Assembly (NCBI GenBank): GCA_935421135.1
Contig: OW285189.1
Coordinates: forward strand, 1,598,179-1,662,178
From: Bugulina stolonifera
Lineage: Eukaryota > Bryozoa > Gymnolaemata > Cheilostomatida > Bugulidae
Reading direction: 5' to 3'
Length of the DNA stretch: 64,000 nucleotides
The notes under the pieces are model-generated. The model did no database searches. It had not been told where the DNA came from and worked only from the letters and a program-made list of their open reading frames with translations. How positions within the stretch are numbered: position 1 is the stretch's first letter; every line of letters starts with the position of its first letter. Shown here one piece after another: positions 22,901 through 32,808 of this stretch. The position numbers and the translations under genes are program-made.

Positions 22901-25900
22901 GTAACATTAGCCCTGACCAGAACCCTGTTCATAAAACTTGCCAAATTATGTAATAGCATTATTATTTATGGTTTCAGGGGATGCAAGGACCTCCAGGGGT
23001 GGCTGGACCTAGAGGTGTACCGGTAAGTATTACCACTAGAGGTATACGGCAGTACCACTAACAGTAAGCTTTGTTCTAACCAGTGTATACAAAGTATAGC
23101 GTACACAAGTAAGGGAATGTTTGTCAACTGAATTCTGAGTCATAAATGGCTGTTGAGCCGCGGAATACTAGAGTGAAGTAATCTCTCTCTTTCATGCAGG
23201 GTGAACTGGGACCAGAGGGAGCTCAGGGACTTCCTGGTGCACTTGGAGTTCCAGGTGAGAGAGGTCGTCAAGGTTTGAAAGGTGACATGGGACTCAAAGG
23301 AGAACGCGGCTCCCAGGGTTTGATGGTATGTTCAGTGATAGTCCAGTAGACGAGTGTGGTCACGTATGTCAGCTTTATTTATAGTGTAGTACACACATTA
23401 TCTGCACGCCCACCAATGTGCTCTAATAGACATGTAGTATACATACTGTACATGTACATGTAAGTACACACTATGTATAAGTATGTATATATTAACAGTA
23501 ATACTAGACATATTCTAAGATTTTATTATTGATTCCTAGTCCTAGTGTCATCATCAGAGGAAAATAAAAAGGAAAAATCAGTAACTCATAAAATCTTACA
23601 TTGCGTCTCGTTCTACAGTTCATTATCAAATTACTAACCTACACAAAAATCTTCCAATGTGTACATGTATATATTGTATGTGTAAGTACAGAGTGTACAG
23701 CTGTTATACAAAAACACACCTTTTATAATATTGAATATACGTGTATATAGACTGACTAGTGATATTCTGTTACATACGTTAGTCATCAGCTGCTAGACTC
23801 CTCAAACCCAATCATCCTATAATCAAACACTCAACCATATAGCGAATTTATCCAGCTATGTACATGCATAATGTCGTGAATGTTAGAAAGAGTTATCCTC
23901 TCTGGTTAATAGCCAATTAATTGAAAACCAGACTTTCAGAAATTTATTGGATGATCGTAATATCCCACATTTGATTGACTAATGATTTAATGAGCGACAC
24001 TAGTGGTCAGTTTAGCTATATGAAGGTACGTCTTTTTAACGCCTTGTAATTTTGTTTCCGCTCATCAGAGATTGTACCACTTTACTCACTGGTCCCGAGG
24101 GCAAAAGTTGATTAATTAAAAAGTGAGAGACAAACTGTAACAGTTGTTTCTGCTCTAATTCTCATTAACCTTATTAAACTGAATGATGTTGGAGGCCAAG
24201 TCTGTTGTAAGATATTATAATATGGGTAAATGATTACATGTATGTAGTTAGTATATAATTACTCTTGTTAGGGCATTCATTAATAGTGTATGAACTTTTT
24301 ATTATATACTCTGCTATTCTGTACTCCTCATTTAAAATGTAAGTCTGTATCTACATGTACATTTGTACTCTCTGGACTTACTCTACTAATTGCATACTTT
24401 AATTTTATACTACTTACATGTACATGTACACTCTACTTGAAGTGCAATTTTATAAAAAATGTGTACTGTACTGGTACATAATGCAACTAAATATGTGTAT
24501 ATCTACATATACATGTACATATGTGTATATCTACATATACATGTACATATGTGTATATCTACATATACATGTACATATGTGTATATCTACATATACATGT
24601 ACATATGTGTATATCTACATATACATGTACATGTACATATGTGTATATCTACATATACATGTACATATGTGTATATCTACATATACCATGTACATATGTG
24701 TATATCTACATACAGTGTACATATGTGTATATCTACACACATGTACCTCAAAACCCTGCAGATAATCTGTTATTTACTGAAACCAGAAAGCTATTTACAA
24801 AATTTTAGTCAGCTTGCCATTCTGTGCAAAGCTTGAAGGAACTCCTCTCATAGTACGACAGACCCATGTGTTACAGCCATTCACCACTGGTCATCCACCA
24901 CTGGTCATCCACCACTGGTCATCCACCACTGGTCATCCACCACTGGTCATCTACCACTGGTCATCCACCACTGGTCATCCACCACTGGTCATCCACCACT
25001 GGTCATCTACCACTGATCATCTACCACTGGTCATCCACCACTGGCGATCGTACTTGCCAAGGAGCAAGTGCAAAATATCTGGGCAAAATCTTTGGACAAG
25101 TACCAGAATCCCTGGACATGTTTAGGTGTATGTTATTTTAATGAAACCTATTTTTGCGAAAAGCACCTAATTATCCATTTTAGTGCTATTTAGTGGCTTT
25201 TAAAATATTTTCTTCAATGTAAATGACTTATTTTAGGCTGTATCTTGTGTTTTATGAGGTTTGGTAACACTTTCACTATAGAAAAATGCCCGGACAAATG
25301 GAAAATTAGTAGGGACAGGAACAAAAGCCAGGGGGTGTCCTGGCAAAATCTGGACACTTGGCATGTATGCTGGCGATCCACCACTGGCCATCCACCACTA
25401 ATAAACCGGCTGCACAGTGAGCCTGCAGTAGCAGAGGCACTAGCTGTGTTACAATACACTAAGTGTACCAGATATAGTCTAGACGGATTGTAAAACAATA
25501 AACTTAGAGCTAGAAATAGCTGCTTGCATTGTTTGTGATATTTTACTTGTTAGGCAGCTGCTGCTGGTGTATTCATATTCATATATACAATCAATTACAT
25601 AATTGTATGACTGTCATAAAGAATAAGGCTTACATTGTGCTGTATTTATAAATCATCTCTGTAGGGTACAGTACAGTGTAGGGTACAGTGTAGGGTACAG
25701 TGTAGGGTACAGTGTAGGGTACAGTACAGTATAGGGTACAGTGTAGGGTACAGTACAGTGTAGGGTACAGTGTAAGGTACAGTACAGTGTAGGGTACAGT
25801 ACAGTGTAGGGTACAGTACAGTGTAGGGTACAGTACAGTGTAGGGTACAGTGTAGGGTCCAGTACAGTGTAGGGTACAGTGTAGGGTACAGTGTAAGGTA

Positions 25901-28900
25901 CAGTGTAGGTACAGTGTAGGGTACAGTACAGTGTAGGGTACAGTGTAGGGTACAGTGTAGGGTACAGTGTAGGTACAGTGTAGGGTACAGTGTAGGGTAC
26001 AGTGTAGGGTACAGTGTAGGGTACAGTGTAGGGTACAGTGTAGGGTACAGTGTAGGGTACAGTGTAGGGTACAGTGTAGGGTACAGTGTAGGGTACAGTG
26101 TAGGGTACAGTGTAAGGTACAGTGTAGGGTACAGTATAGGGTACAGTGTAAGGTACAGTGTAAGGTACAGTGTAGGTACAGTGTAGGGTACAGTGTAGGG
26201 TACAGTGTAGGGTACAGTGTAGGGTACAGTGTAGGGTACAGTATAGGGTACAGTGTAAGGTACAGTGTAAGGTACAGTGTAGGGTACAGTGTAAGGTACA
26301 GTGTAGGTACAGTGTAGGGTACAGTGTAAGGTACAGTGTAGGGTACAGTGTAAGGTACAGTGTAGGGTACAGTGTAGGGTACAGTATAGGGTACAGTGTA
26401 AGGTACAGTGTAAGGTACAGTGTAGGTACAGTGTAGGGTACAGTGTAAGGTACAGTGTAGGGTACAGTGTAGGGTACAGTATAGGGTACAGTGTAAGGTA
26501 CAGTGTAAGGTACAGTGTAGGTACAGTGTAGGGTACAGTGTAAGGTACAGTGTAAGGTACAGTGTAGGGTACAGTGTAGGGTACAGTGTAGGGTACAGTG
26601 TAGGGTACAGTATAGGGTACAGTGTAAGGTACAGTGTAAGGTACAGTGTAGGGTACAGTGTAAGGTACAGTGTAGGTACAGTGTAGGGTACAGTGTAAGG
26701 TACAGTGTAGGGTACAGTGTAAGGTACAGTGTAGGGTACAGTGTAGGGTACAGTATAGGGTACAGTGTAAGGTACAGTGTAAGGTACAGTGTAGGTACAG
26801 TGTAGGGTACAGTGTAAGGTACAGTGTAGGGTACAGTGTAGGGTACAGTATAGGGTACAGTGTAAGGTACAGTGTAAGGTACAGTGTAGGTACAGTGTAG
26901 GGTACAGTGTAAGGTACAGTGTAAGGTACAGTGTAGGGTACAGTGTAGGGTACAGTGTAGGGTACAGTGTAGGGTACAGTGTAGGATACAGTGTAGGGTA
27001 CAGTGTACATGTACATACCTCGCTTCTGACATAATACTTACATGTTTATGTTTTCCTTTTATTTAGGGACGAAGAGGTCACGCAGGTGTTCCCGGTAAAG
27101 ATGGCACGCCGGTTAGTAGAAAATAGTATAAACTAATTGCTGTTTCTACTTCCATCTTATTTAATATAAATTTATACAGTCTACATTCATGTTTGTCTGG
27201 TGATGTAAACAGTTGGTATTATTATATTGATTAGCATATTATTGTATGATAGTAACTACACTTATCTTAGTGAAACCTGACTGTGATTTGATAAAGTTTA
27301 GGGGTATATTATGATGATAGTGTTATGGTAGAACTTCACAGTGAAGATCAGGTAGTTATTCTCTCTTTGATTGACAAATAATGTGAACACGACTCCAAAA
27401 TGTTCAATGTCAATGTTCATGATGTGAGGAGAATGTATTGCTGTTTGATCATTAACAGGGCCATGATGGAAGAGCTGGACCTCCCGGTGTGAATGGATTT
27501 CCAGGCTGTGATGGGGCACCGGTTAGTTTTATGTTGTTACACTTGCTTTAATTACCATTTTCTTATTACCATATTCTGTCTGCAAAAGGCGCTTTCAGAT
27601 CTTTAACATTCATGTGAAATTTTAGAACCAATGGTGAAAATTCTGGTAATTACGGTAGAAAATTTATTAAAATCACTCTCATCCTCAGTGATTGGTCTGG
27701 CTCTGGGTTTCAAATGAGTTTTGCAGCATAGTGACTGACTACAGCATTCACTATCAATAAGTAGTGTCTTCGAGACCTAAATTTCAGGCACAGGCCAACT
27801 TGCTAAAATATTTTCCGTCACACTTCCGTCACAAACACACCAGCCTGGGCTGAAAGCAAAATCCTCGTTTTCATGCGAAAAACTCAGCTGTGCCAATGAG
27901 CTAGGGATGGTTTTCTGCAGCCACGCAAAATACCAGATCAACAGCCTTTTGGGCCTAGGCCGGACGGCCATCTTTGGAATTTTGTTTGCGACCCGGGTTG
28001 GTCCAAGAGGTCGTGAAGACACTAAATAATAATCATGAACCAATTTAAGATGTACAGTGCCATTGCCTCGCTAATTTTATTGATGTTTTGTGCCTATAAT
28101 AAGAAATAATAACTGGATTTCCCACTCAATAGCTGGAAACAATCAGATTAAAACTTAAAAGTTAAAATTTGTTAGTTCTGTTGCTGAATTCAAAGTACCT
28201 GTAGTACTGGTTGACCTTCACTTTTAGCATTTCTTATGGAGAACATAACTCCTAATAAATAGACAAAATTATCAATATTTGAATGATACACATACGTTGG
28301 ATCTTGTTGGGTGTTCCCCTCTCGAGGAAAGACAACTTTAAATGAGTGTTCAAGATCTGAAAGTGTATATTACATGACTTGGAAGGTAATGAACAGCTGT
28401 GATTTAACTATAGAATTTGCTCACAACTTTATCTGACAATAGAGGCAGCAAGGATACTGACTTATAATCTCAAAATAAAATACTGATAAATATTGTTGTT
28501 GTATGTTTAGATAGCCATGAATTTAACGTTGATATTAACGTGGGATTTATTTTAGGGCAAATCTGGATTAGTAGGAAGTAAGGGAGCTAAGGTATGTATC
28601 ATACAATGTATAGCACAGTAATATACATGATTGTACATGCACCTAAGGCTGTGCTGTGCACAAGTGCATATTAGTATAACTCTTTGGGTAGCAGGGTGGT
28701 ATATTGGTTGTAGACCTTAAGTCCCGCACACTCCTGTCTTAGAAGGTAAGCTCTTCTACTCAGAGCCTAGCTACTGTCACTCATATAAACTACAGCCTTC
28801 GAACTTTTGGATGGCTAAATGCATAATGGTAACATATAGCACAAATACAAAACTAGAAGTACAACAGTCTGTTTATATACAGTATGTTTATCATCATATG

Positions 28901-31900
28901 AACTACTGTGATCACAGTGACAGGCACTGTACATGTAGGTCAAGGTCATGTACCTGGTAGGTGTAGCTAGTAGGTGTGTAGCTGGTAGGTGTACCTGGTA
29001 GGTGTGTAGCTGGTAGGTTTAGCTAGTAGGTGTGTACCTGGTAGGTGTAGCTGGTAGGTGTACCTGGTAGGTGTGTAGCTGGTAGGTGTGTACCTGGTAG
29101 GTGTGTACCTGGTAGGTGTGTAGCTGGTAGGTGTAGCTAGTAGGTGTACCTGGTAGGTGTGTAGCTGGTAGGTGTGTACCTGGTAGGTGTGTACCTGGTA
29201 GGTGTAGCTGGTAGGCGTATAGCTGGTAGGTGTGTACCTGGTAGGTGTACCTGTTAGGTGTAGCTGGTAGGTGTGTAGCTGGTAGGTGTAGCTAGTAGGT
29301 GTACCTGTTAGGTGTACCTGGTAGGCGTAGCTAGTAGGCTTACCTGGGATAGAATTATACTTGTAATTTTATTTTGCAGGGAGAAATTGGAGAGTGTACA
29401 TGCAGTGGTCCTACAGGTAGGTAACATCAAAGTGGTGGTGGGGGTGGTCTACAGACAGCATATACATATATGTACATGTAGACTATACAGGTAGTATATA
29501 TGTATATGTAGACTATACAGGTAGTATATATATGTACATGTAGACTATACAGGTAGTATATATATGTACATGTAGACTATACAGGTAGTATATACATGTA
29601 TGTACATGTAGACTATACAGGTAGTATACATATGTATGTACATGTAGACTATACAGGTAGTATACATATGTATGTACATGTAGACTATACAGGTAGTATA
29701 CATATGTATGTACATGTAGACTATACAGGTAGTATACATATGTATATAGACTATACAGGTAGTACATGTACATGTATATGTATATAATATGATGTACTAA
29801 TAATAATTGACATACATATGCATTTATTCATGTACATGCAATGTATTCTTTTTATTTTTCAGGCAATGTTACTACTGGGAACAAAGGGCAAAAGGTAACA
29901 CAATCCATAATTATGTAGAACAGGTTCGGCCATTTTGTACAAGAGAATAGGTAGTAATAGACAAGGTCTTATTTTAGTGCTCGGGTACCCACAGTGATAC
30001 CATCATCTACTGTTATTTAGTTGTACATGTAGGCCTACATTGTATGTATTAAATACTGTAATACATGCTGTGGGAAAATTGCCTCTAAATATATTAAACC
30101 AATATCTTGCCCTGAGCAATCTCATGCAGTATAGTCTAAGTAGGGAGCTGATGTGGAGTATTTGGGGAGGGGGGGGGAGTAACCGTTCCTATTCCTCATG
30201 GGCCCTGTTGCTCATCTTAAGAAGTTGTCCTCTCTCAGTTTGAAAGGAGACTGGTTGGGTAGAAAGCTGCTACTAATTACTATCAACTACCTATGGGTGC
30301 TCATGATGTGTGTAGATTATTTTTATCACTAAACAATGCAAGGTTGGAGATTGCTTTTAGGTATAGTAGTGAATTCTGACAGATTTGGATCGCTGTCTGT
30401 GATCAGGGCAATTCGGTTGAGACGGGTCATTTACATTGTATATGTAGATTATAGACTAATCAATTTGTTTTTGCTTTATAGTGAAGGACCAAGGTTAGAT
30501 CAAAACTTTTTTCTATATATACGGTTATATGGAGGCATGTCCTGATATTTATCTTTAGGGAGATGATGGCGTTCAAGGGATTCCTGGTGAAATGGGGAAA
30601 CCTGGGGAATCGATAAAGGGTGAACCTGGAGAAGTTGGTGTCAAAGGGGAGCCTGTAAGTATAGTCATCGTAAAATAGTTGTGGGTTGTATTGGGGTTTT
30701 AGAGAGCTGGTACATGATGGGTAGGTTTTAGAGAGCTGGTACATGATGGGTAGGTTTATTTCACTTTTAAATGTGTTTACTGTGATTTTCTATGACAGCT
30801 GTGTATGACATGTCAATATTATTGCATCATATCGGTAGTCATGCTGACCTCTTCTTACACAATCAACAGGGCGAATCAGTTGAGGGAGAGAAGGGGAGTA
30901 TCGGACCACCAGGTGTTGGTGAGAAGGGAGAGAAGGGAGATCTCGGAGTGGCAGGGATACCAGGTGTTGATGGTGAATCTGGAGAGAAGGGAGAGCCAGG
31001 CCTTCCTGGCAGTAAGTACTCGCATGTTACGTCATATATGCTGGGTGTACACCTACGTTTACACTGCACATGTATATTATAAATACATGCTGTACATGTA
31101 TGCTGTATTGTAAGCATTATGTTTGTATAGAAACACTCTATTGTTTCAGAGGACGGTGCTGACGGTGCAAATGGAGAACCTGGTAAAGATGGAAATCCAG
31201 GCTTAGATGGTATTGATGGCAAACATGGTGAGAAAGGAGAAAGAGGAATAAATGGAGAGAAGGGAGACCAAGGTTAGTCTGTGAATGGGTCAGTTAGCGG
31301 GTCAGTCAGTGGGTCAGTCACTGGGGGGTCAAACAGTTGGTCAGTAAATTAGTCAGCCTACCAGCCTATCTCTCTACTAAGTACATACTTATTCTATTAC
31401 TTGTTTTGTTGGCTGCAGGTGATGTTGGAGAGCCCGGTGCTCCTGGTGTTGGAGAGACCGGTCCCAAAGGAGAGCCTGGACAGCAGGGTGAAACCCTAGA
31501 AGGTTCAAAGGGTGCCACGGGCGAGCCAGGAGCTCAAGGACCTCCCGGTGAATCCATCAAGGTTAGCAGATGTAGTTGACTAGCGAGAAGATGAAATGTG
31601 TTAGTAAACAGCAGATAAGGTGGTTCTATTGCTACATGCATTGTGTGTGTATATATGGAGTATAGAATCTAGATTACTCTAACATGCAGTGTTATAGTTC
31701 ACTTGTACAGTTATCTTGGCATTGCTAAGTAGGTATTGTGAACCCACTAACATTAAGAGGTTTATCTTGCCCTATGATATACTAGTTTGCTCAAGCATGG
31801 AGTACACGTGAATATCAATGGCGTTGTCTAGTAGGTTCACAATGAGTACATTGTAATGTCAAGTACATGATGCAATGGGAACTAACCCTACTCCTGTGTG

Positions 31901-32747
31901 GTGTATACATGCTTCTGTTAACCAGATATCACTTTACAGGGAGAGAAAGGAGAGCCTGGTCTGTCCACTCAGTCAGATAACCCTGAGAAGGGGGAAACTG
32001 GCGCCAAAGGTGAACCGGGTGCTGCAGGAGAGGACGGAACACCTGGCTCTAAGGGAGAGACAGGTACAGCTTTATATATATACACATATGCATGTATGGG
32101 CATGCATTAGTTATGTCTCACGAGCAGTAGTACATATACATGTATGTATACAGCATGTTCACCTGCATCATTTCCTATAACCTTCAACAATTTTGGTGAG
32201 AGATTTATAGCATAGACATAAATATTGTACATGTATATGCACAGCTATCGCTGGCATCAATAGAAAATAATTGTCTTTGAGTGAATACAGTTACAAGTTG
32301 TGTGTGTAACTGTAAGACCTATACTCTGGTTTAAAGATGTCATCACATGTGACCTAAAAGTCTTTGATGTTGAACCGACTACCCTCTCTAGCGATAGGCC
32401 CAACTGGAGGTCTAAACTACATGCTGGCCGTCGCCATGACACCAACTGCAACCTGAAAAAGCTAGAAGAGAAACGCCTAAGGAGTCACCGATGAAAGTTA
32501 AGAAGCCAAGCATTGTCACCTGTGACAGACGCATGCCAATGATGTGTGTGCACAGTGTATGACGGCGTAGATATCATTGTTTTGTTTATCTTAGGGGATG
32601 CAGGTGAAAGGGGGGAACCTGGAGAGCCTGGTAAGGACGGTCAGAAGGGAGATGTAGGAGAGCCTGGCATTAAAGGTGAACCTGGCCTTAAGGGAGATTC
32701 TGGAGAGGGCGGTTTACCGGGCACTGATGGAGCGGACGGAGTTAGAG
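19902..32747 (+). CDS. Secreted type IV/spongin-like collagen, N-terminal 525 codons (partial gene)
   Basis: Seventeen exons join in frame. Residues 1-21 are a signal peptide ([20 protein letters not shown]). Residues 22-78 are a non-collagenous head with RGD at 40-42, a Thr/Ser/Pro-rich linker and an NST glycosylation site at 67. Cys 79, 83 and 85 ([15 protein letters not shown]) sit at the start of the triple helix, with further Cys at 226, 248 and 250. The rest is Gly-X-Y with frequent interruptions, rich in GEKGEPG and KGD. A Cys-x-Cys entry to the helix, imperfect triplets and glycine codons split across exons are all known from type IV collagens, whose 7S region crosslinks basement-membrane networks; sponge short-chain collagens are related. 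The C-terminal domain that would decide the class lies beyond the window. The chain would be secreted to the extracellular matrix. Confidence 0.93.
20112..20135 (+). other. G-quadruplex-type G run in collagen intron 1
   Basis: Four G tracts of 7, 3, 6 and 5 bases are separated by single A residues. This meets the usual G-quadruplex pattern on the sense strand, about 150 bp after the first donor. Confidence 0.8.
20879..21012 (+). CDS. Collagen exon 2: non-collagenous head with RGD
   Basis: 134 bases, residues 22-66. The acceptor is TATCTGTTCCAG and the donor GAA|GTACAT, which is weak at +5 but is the only one that keeps phase. It includes a Gly-rich segment, [11 protein letters not shown] and the linker [11 protein letters not shown]. 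Confidence 0.82.
21308..21385 (+). CDS. Collagen exon 3: Cys cluster and first triplets
   Basis: 78 bases, residues 67-92, phase 0 at both ends. The acceptor is ATTTTGTAG and the donor CGC|GTAAGT. It encodes [19 protein letters not shown] then LGMKGDR. The three cysteines directly precede the helix. Confidence 0.9.
21866..22030 (+). repeat. Irregular GTGTAGTGTACGACA array in collagen intron 3
   Basis: About ten diverged copies of CAGTGTAGTGTACGA-like units of roughly 15-22 bp, just upstream of exon 4. Confidence 0.85.
22102..22236 (+). CDS. Collagen exon 4
   Basis: 135 bases (15 triplets), residues 93-137, phase 0. The acceptor is CTTTGATTAG and the donor CAG|GTAACA. It is perfect Gly-X-Y, starting [13 protein letters not shown] and ending GEPGLDGRQ. 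Confidence 0.93.
22978..23022 (+). CDS. Collagen exon 5
   Basis: 45 bases (five triplets), residues 138-152: [15 protein letters not shown]. The acceptor is ATGGTTTCAG and the donor CCG|GTAAGT. An exon of 45 bp starting with a whole Gly codon is a typical collagen exon size. Confidence 0.92.
23200..23325 (+). CDS. Collagen exon 6
   Basis: 126 bases (14 triplets), residues 153-194, from [13 protein letters not shown] to GERGSQGLM. The acceptor is TTTCATGCAG and the donor ATG|GTATGT. Confidence 0.93.
24490..24745 (+). repeat. 28-bp tandem array in collagen intron 6
   Basis: About nine copies of a 28-bp unit containing GTGTATATCTACATATACAT plus GTACATAT. One copy has an extra ATGTAC, and the last copies are diverged. 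Frames across it are repeat products. Confidence 0.95.
24878..25049 (+). repeat. 14-bp tandem array, left part
   Basis: About twelve copies of CATCCACCACTGGT. It resumes at 25371-25403 after the inserted element. Confidence 0.95.
25050..25370. mobile_element. 321-bp MITE inside the 14-bp array
   Basis: It is flanked by the 8-bp duplication TGGCGATC at 25042-25049 and 25371-25378. Deleting the element and one duplication restores a continuous array. The left end has GTACTTGCCAAG, and the reverse complement of the right end has ATACATGCCAAG, a weak inverted pair. The internal GGCAAAATCT motif occurs near both ends (25082 and 25342) in the same orientation. The 8-bp duplication suggests a hAT-like origin. 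The short frames overlapping it are not genes. Confidence 0.75.
25371..25403 (+). repeat. 14-bp tandem array, right remnant
   Basis: About two further CATCCACCACTGG-type copies follow the inserted element, one reading GCGATCC and one GCCATCC. Confidence 0.85.
25661..27008 (+). repeat. 12-bp satellite in collagen intron 6
   Basis: About 110 copies of GGGTACAGTGTA with variants GTAAGGTAC, GTATAGGGTAC and the shortened GTAGGTAC. The order of variants repeats in blocks of roughly 370 bp (compare 26301 onward with 26670 onward). It stops 58 bp before exon 7. Minus-strand frames of more than 450 codons across it arise because the unit is a multiple of three and lacks stops on that strand. Confidence 0.97.
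27067..27111 (+). CDS. Collagen exon 7
   Basis: 45 bases, residues 195-209: [15 protein letters not shown]. The acceptor is CCTTTTATTTAG and the donor CCG|GTTAGT. Intron 6 before it is 3.7 kb and largely tandem repeats. Confidence 0.92.
27459..27521 (+). CDS. Collagen exon 8 with helix Cys
   Basis: 63 bases (seven triplets), residues 210-230, ending GFPGCDGAP. The acceptor is ATCATTAACAG and the donor CCG|GTTAGT. Cys 226 lies within a triplet, as seen in the N-terminal region of type IV chains. Confidence 0.92.
27585..28370. other. Possible repeat element in collagen intron 8
   Basis: CGCTTTCAGATCTTTAACAT at 27590 resembles the reverse complement of sequence near 28343-28365 (CACTTTCAGATCTTGAACAC). 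Between them, 27830-28020 is distinctly more GC-rich than the surrounding intron and holds an 88-codon minus-strand frame (27777-28043) with no recognisable domain. It may be an old transposon. The evidence is weak. Confidence 0.3.
28556..28591 (+). CDS. Collagen exon 9
   Basis: 36 bases (four triplets), residues 231-242: [12 protein letters not shown]. The acceptor is GATTTATTTTAG and the donor AAG|GTATGT. Confidence 0.9.
28951..29335 (+). repeat. CTGGTAGGTGTGTAG-type array in collagen intron 9
   Basis: About 27 tandem copies alternate between roughly 13 bp (CTGGTAGGTGTAC) and 15 bp (CTGGTAGGTGTGTAG), with AGCTAGTAGG variants. The array ends 44 bp before exon 10. Confidence 0.95.
29380..29416 (+). 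CDS. Collagen exon 10 with Cys-x-Cys
   Basis: 37 bases, residues 243-254 plus the first base of a split Gly codon. The acceptor is ATTTTGCAG and the donor ACAG|GTAGGT. It encodes [12 protein letters not shown]; Cys 248 and 250 interrupt the regular helix. Confidence 0.9.
29459..29780 (+). repeat. 30-36-bp array in collagen intron 10
   Basis: About nine copies built around TAGACTATACAGGTAGTATA plus a TATGTACATG spacer. The later copies are regular at 36 bp; the earlier ones are shorter. Frames in both strands are repeat products. Confidence 0.95.
29863..29894 (+). CDS. Collagen exon 11
   Basis: 32 bases completing the split Gly codon, residues 255-265: [11 protein letters not shown]. The acceptor is TTTATTTTTCAG and the donor AAG|GTAACA. 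It contains an N-glycosylation sequon (NVT) in a helix interruption. Confidence 0.88.
30559..30654 (+). CDS. Collagen exon 12
   Basis: 96 bases, residues 266-297, phase 0. The acceptor is ATTTATCTTTAG and the donor CCT|GTAAGT. Triplets run from [10 protein letters not shown] to GVKGEP, with a four-residue interruption GESIKG at 281-286. Confidence 0.92.
30870..31011 (+). CDS. Collagen exon 13
   Basis: 142 bases, residues 298-344 plus the first base of a Lys codon. The acceptor is AATCAACAG and the donor GGCA|GTAAGT. It opens with the interruption GESVEG and has a Gly-x-Gly break at PGVGEKG. Confidence 0.9.
31150..31272 (+). CDS. Collagen exon 14
   Basis: 123 bases, residues 345-385 plus the first base of a split Gly codon. 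The acceptor is TATTGTTTCAG and the donor CAAG|GTTAGT. It is perfect triplets from [12 protein letters not shown] to GINGEKGDQ. Confidence 0.92.
31419..31561 (+). CDS. Collagen exon 15
   Basis: 143 bases, residues 386-433, ending in phase 0. The acceptor is TTGGCTGCAG and the donor AAG|GTTAGC. It contains PGVGETG, GETLEG (409-414) and a final GESIK (429-433). Confidence 0.92.
31940..32063 (+). CDS. Collagen exon 16
   Basis: 124 bases, residues 434-474 plus the first base of a split Gly codon. The acceptor is CACTTTACAG and the donor ACAG|GTACAG. An 11-residue interruption reads [12 protein letters not shown], a flexible point in the helix. Confidence 0.92.
32320..32545 (+). pseudogene. 3' remnant of a LINE reverse-transcriptase ORF in collagen intron 16
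   Basis: A frame ending in TGA at 32492-32494 reads [17 protein letters not shown], then [13 protein letters not shown] and finally EEKRLRSHR. The pattern of a basic DLK, a two-residue spacing to EP, then DR-x-x-WR and a basic Glu/Lys-rich tail is one I recognise from the C-terminal end of non-LTR retrotransposon ORF2 proteins. After the stop, IVTCDRRMP in another frame may be a trace of the terminal cysteine motif. No reverse-transcriptase domain is present, so this is a strongly 5'-truncated dead copy. Confidence 0.65.
32595..32747 (+). CDS. Collagen exon 17, last exon in window
   Basis: 153 bases, residues 475-525 plus the first base of a split Gly codon. The acceptor is TTTATCTTAG and the donor AGAG|GTAATA. 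It is uninterrupted triplets from [13 protein letters not shown] to GADGVR. The next exon must begin with the last two bases of a Gly codon and lies beyond 64000, since no acceptor plus Gly-X-Y sequence follows in the window. Confidence 0.92.
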
Positions 32748-32756
32748 GTAATAGAA

Positions 32757-32808
32757 TATGTGCTATATACTATTTTACATGTCTATGTACTACTATACGT
32801 GTCTATGT
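32757..32808 (+). repeat. Stub of the 20-bp satellite before the hAT insertion
   Basis: About 2.5 diverged copies of the 20-bp unit (GCTATATACTATTTTACATG and following) begin within ten bases of the exon 17 donor and stop at the transposon. Confidence 0.85.

Noticed and set aside
25646..27032. Minus-strand frames of 456 and 459 codons (YTVPYTVP and LHCTLHCT types)
   Set aside because: They are translations of the 12-bp satellite, with two frames equally open and no start context or domain.
27777..28043. 88-codon minus-strand frame in collagen intron 8
   Set aside because: There is no recognisable domain; it coincides with a GC-richer, possibly transposon-derived segment.
29513..29787. Several 60-86-codon frames on both strands ([23 protein letters not shown])
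   Set aside because: They are read-through of the 36-bp array.
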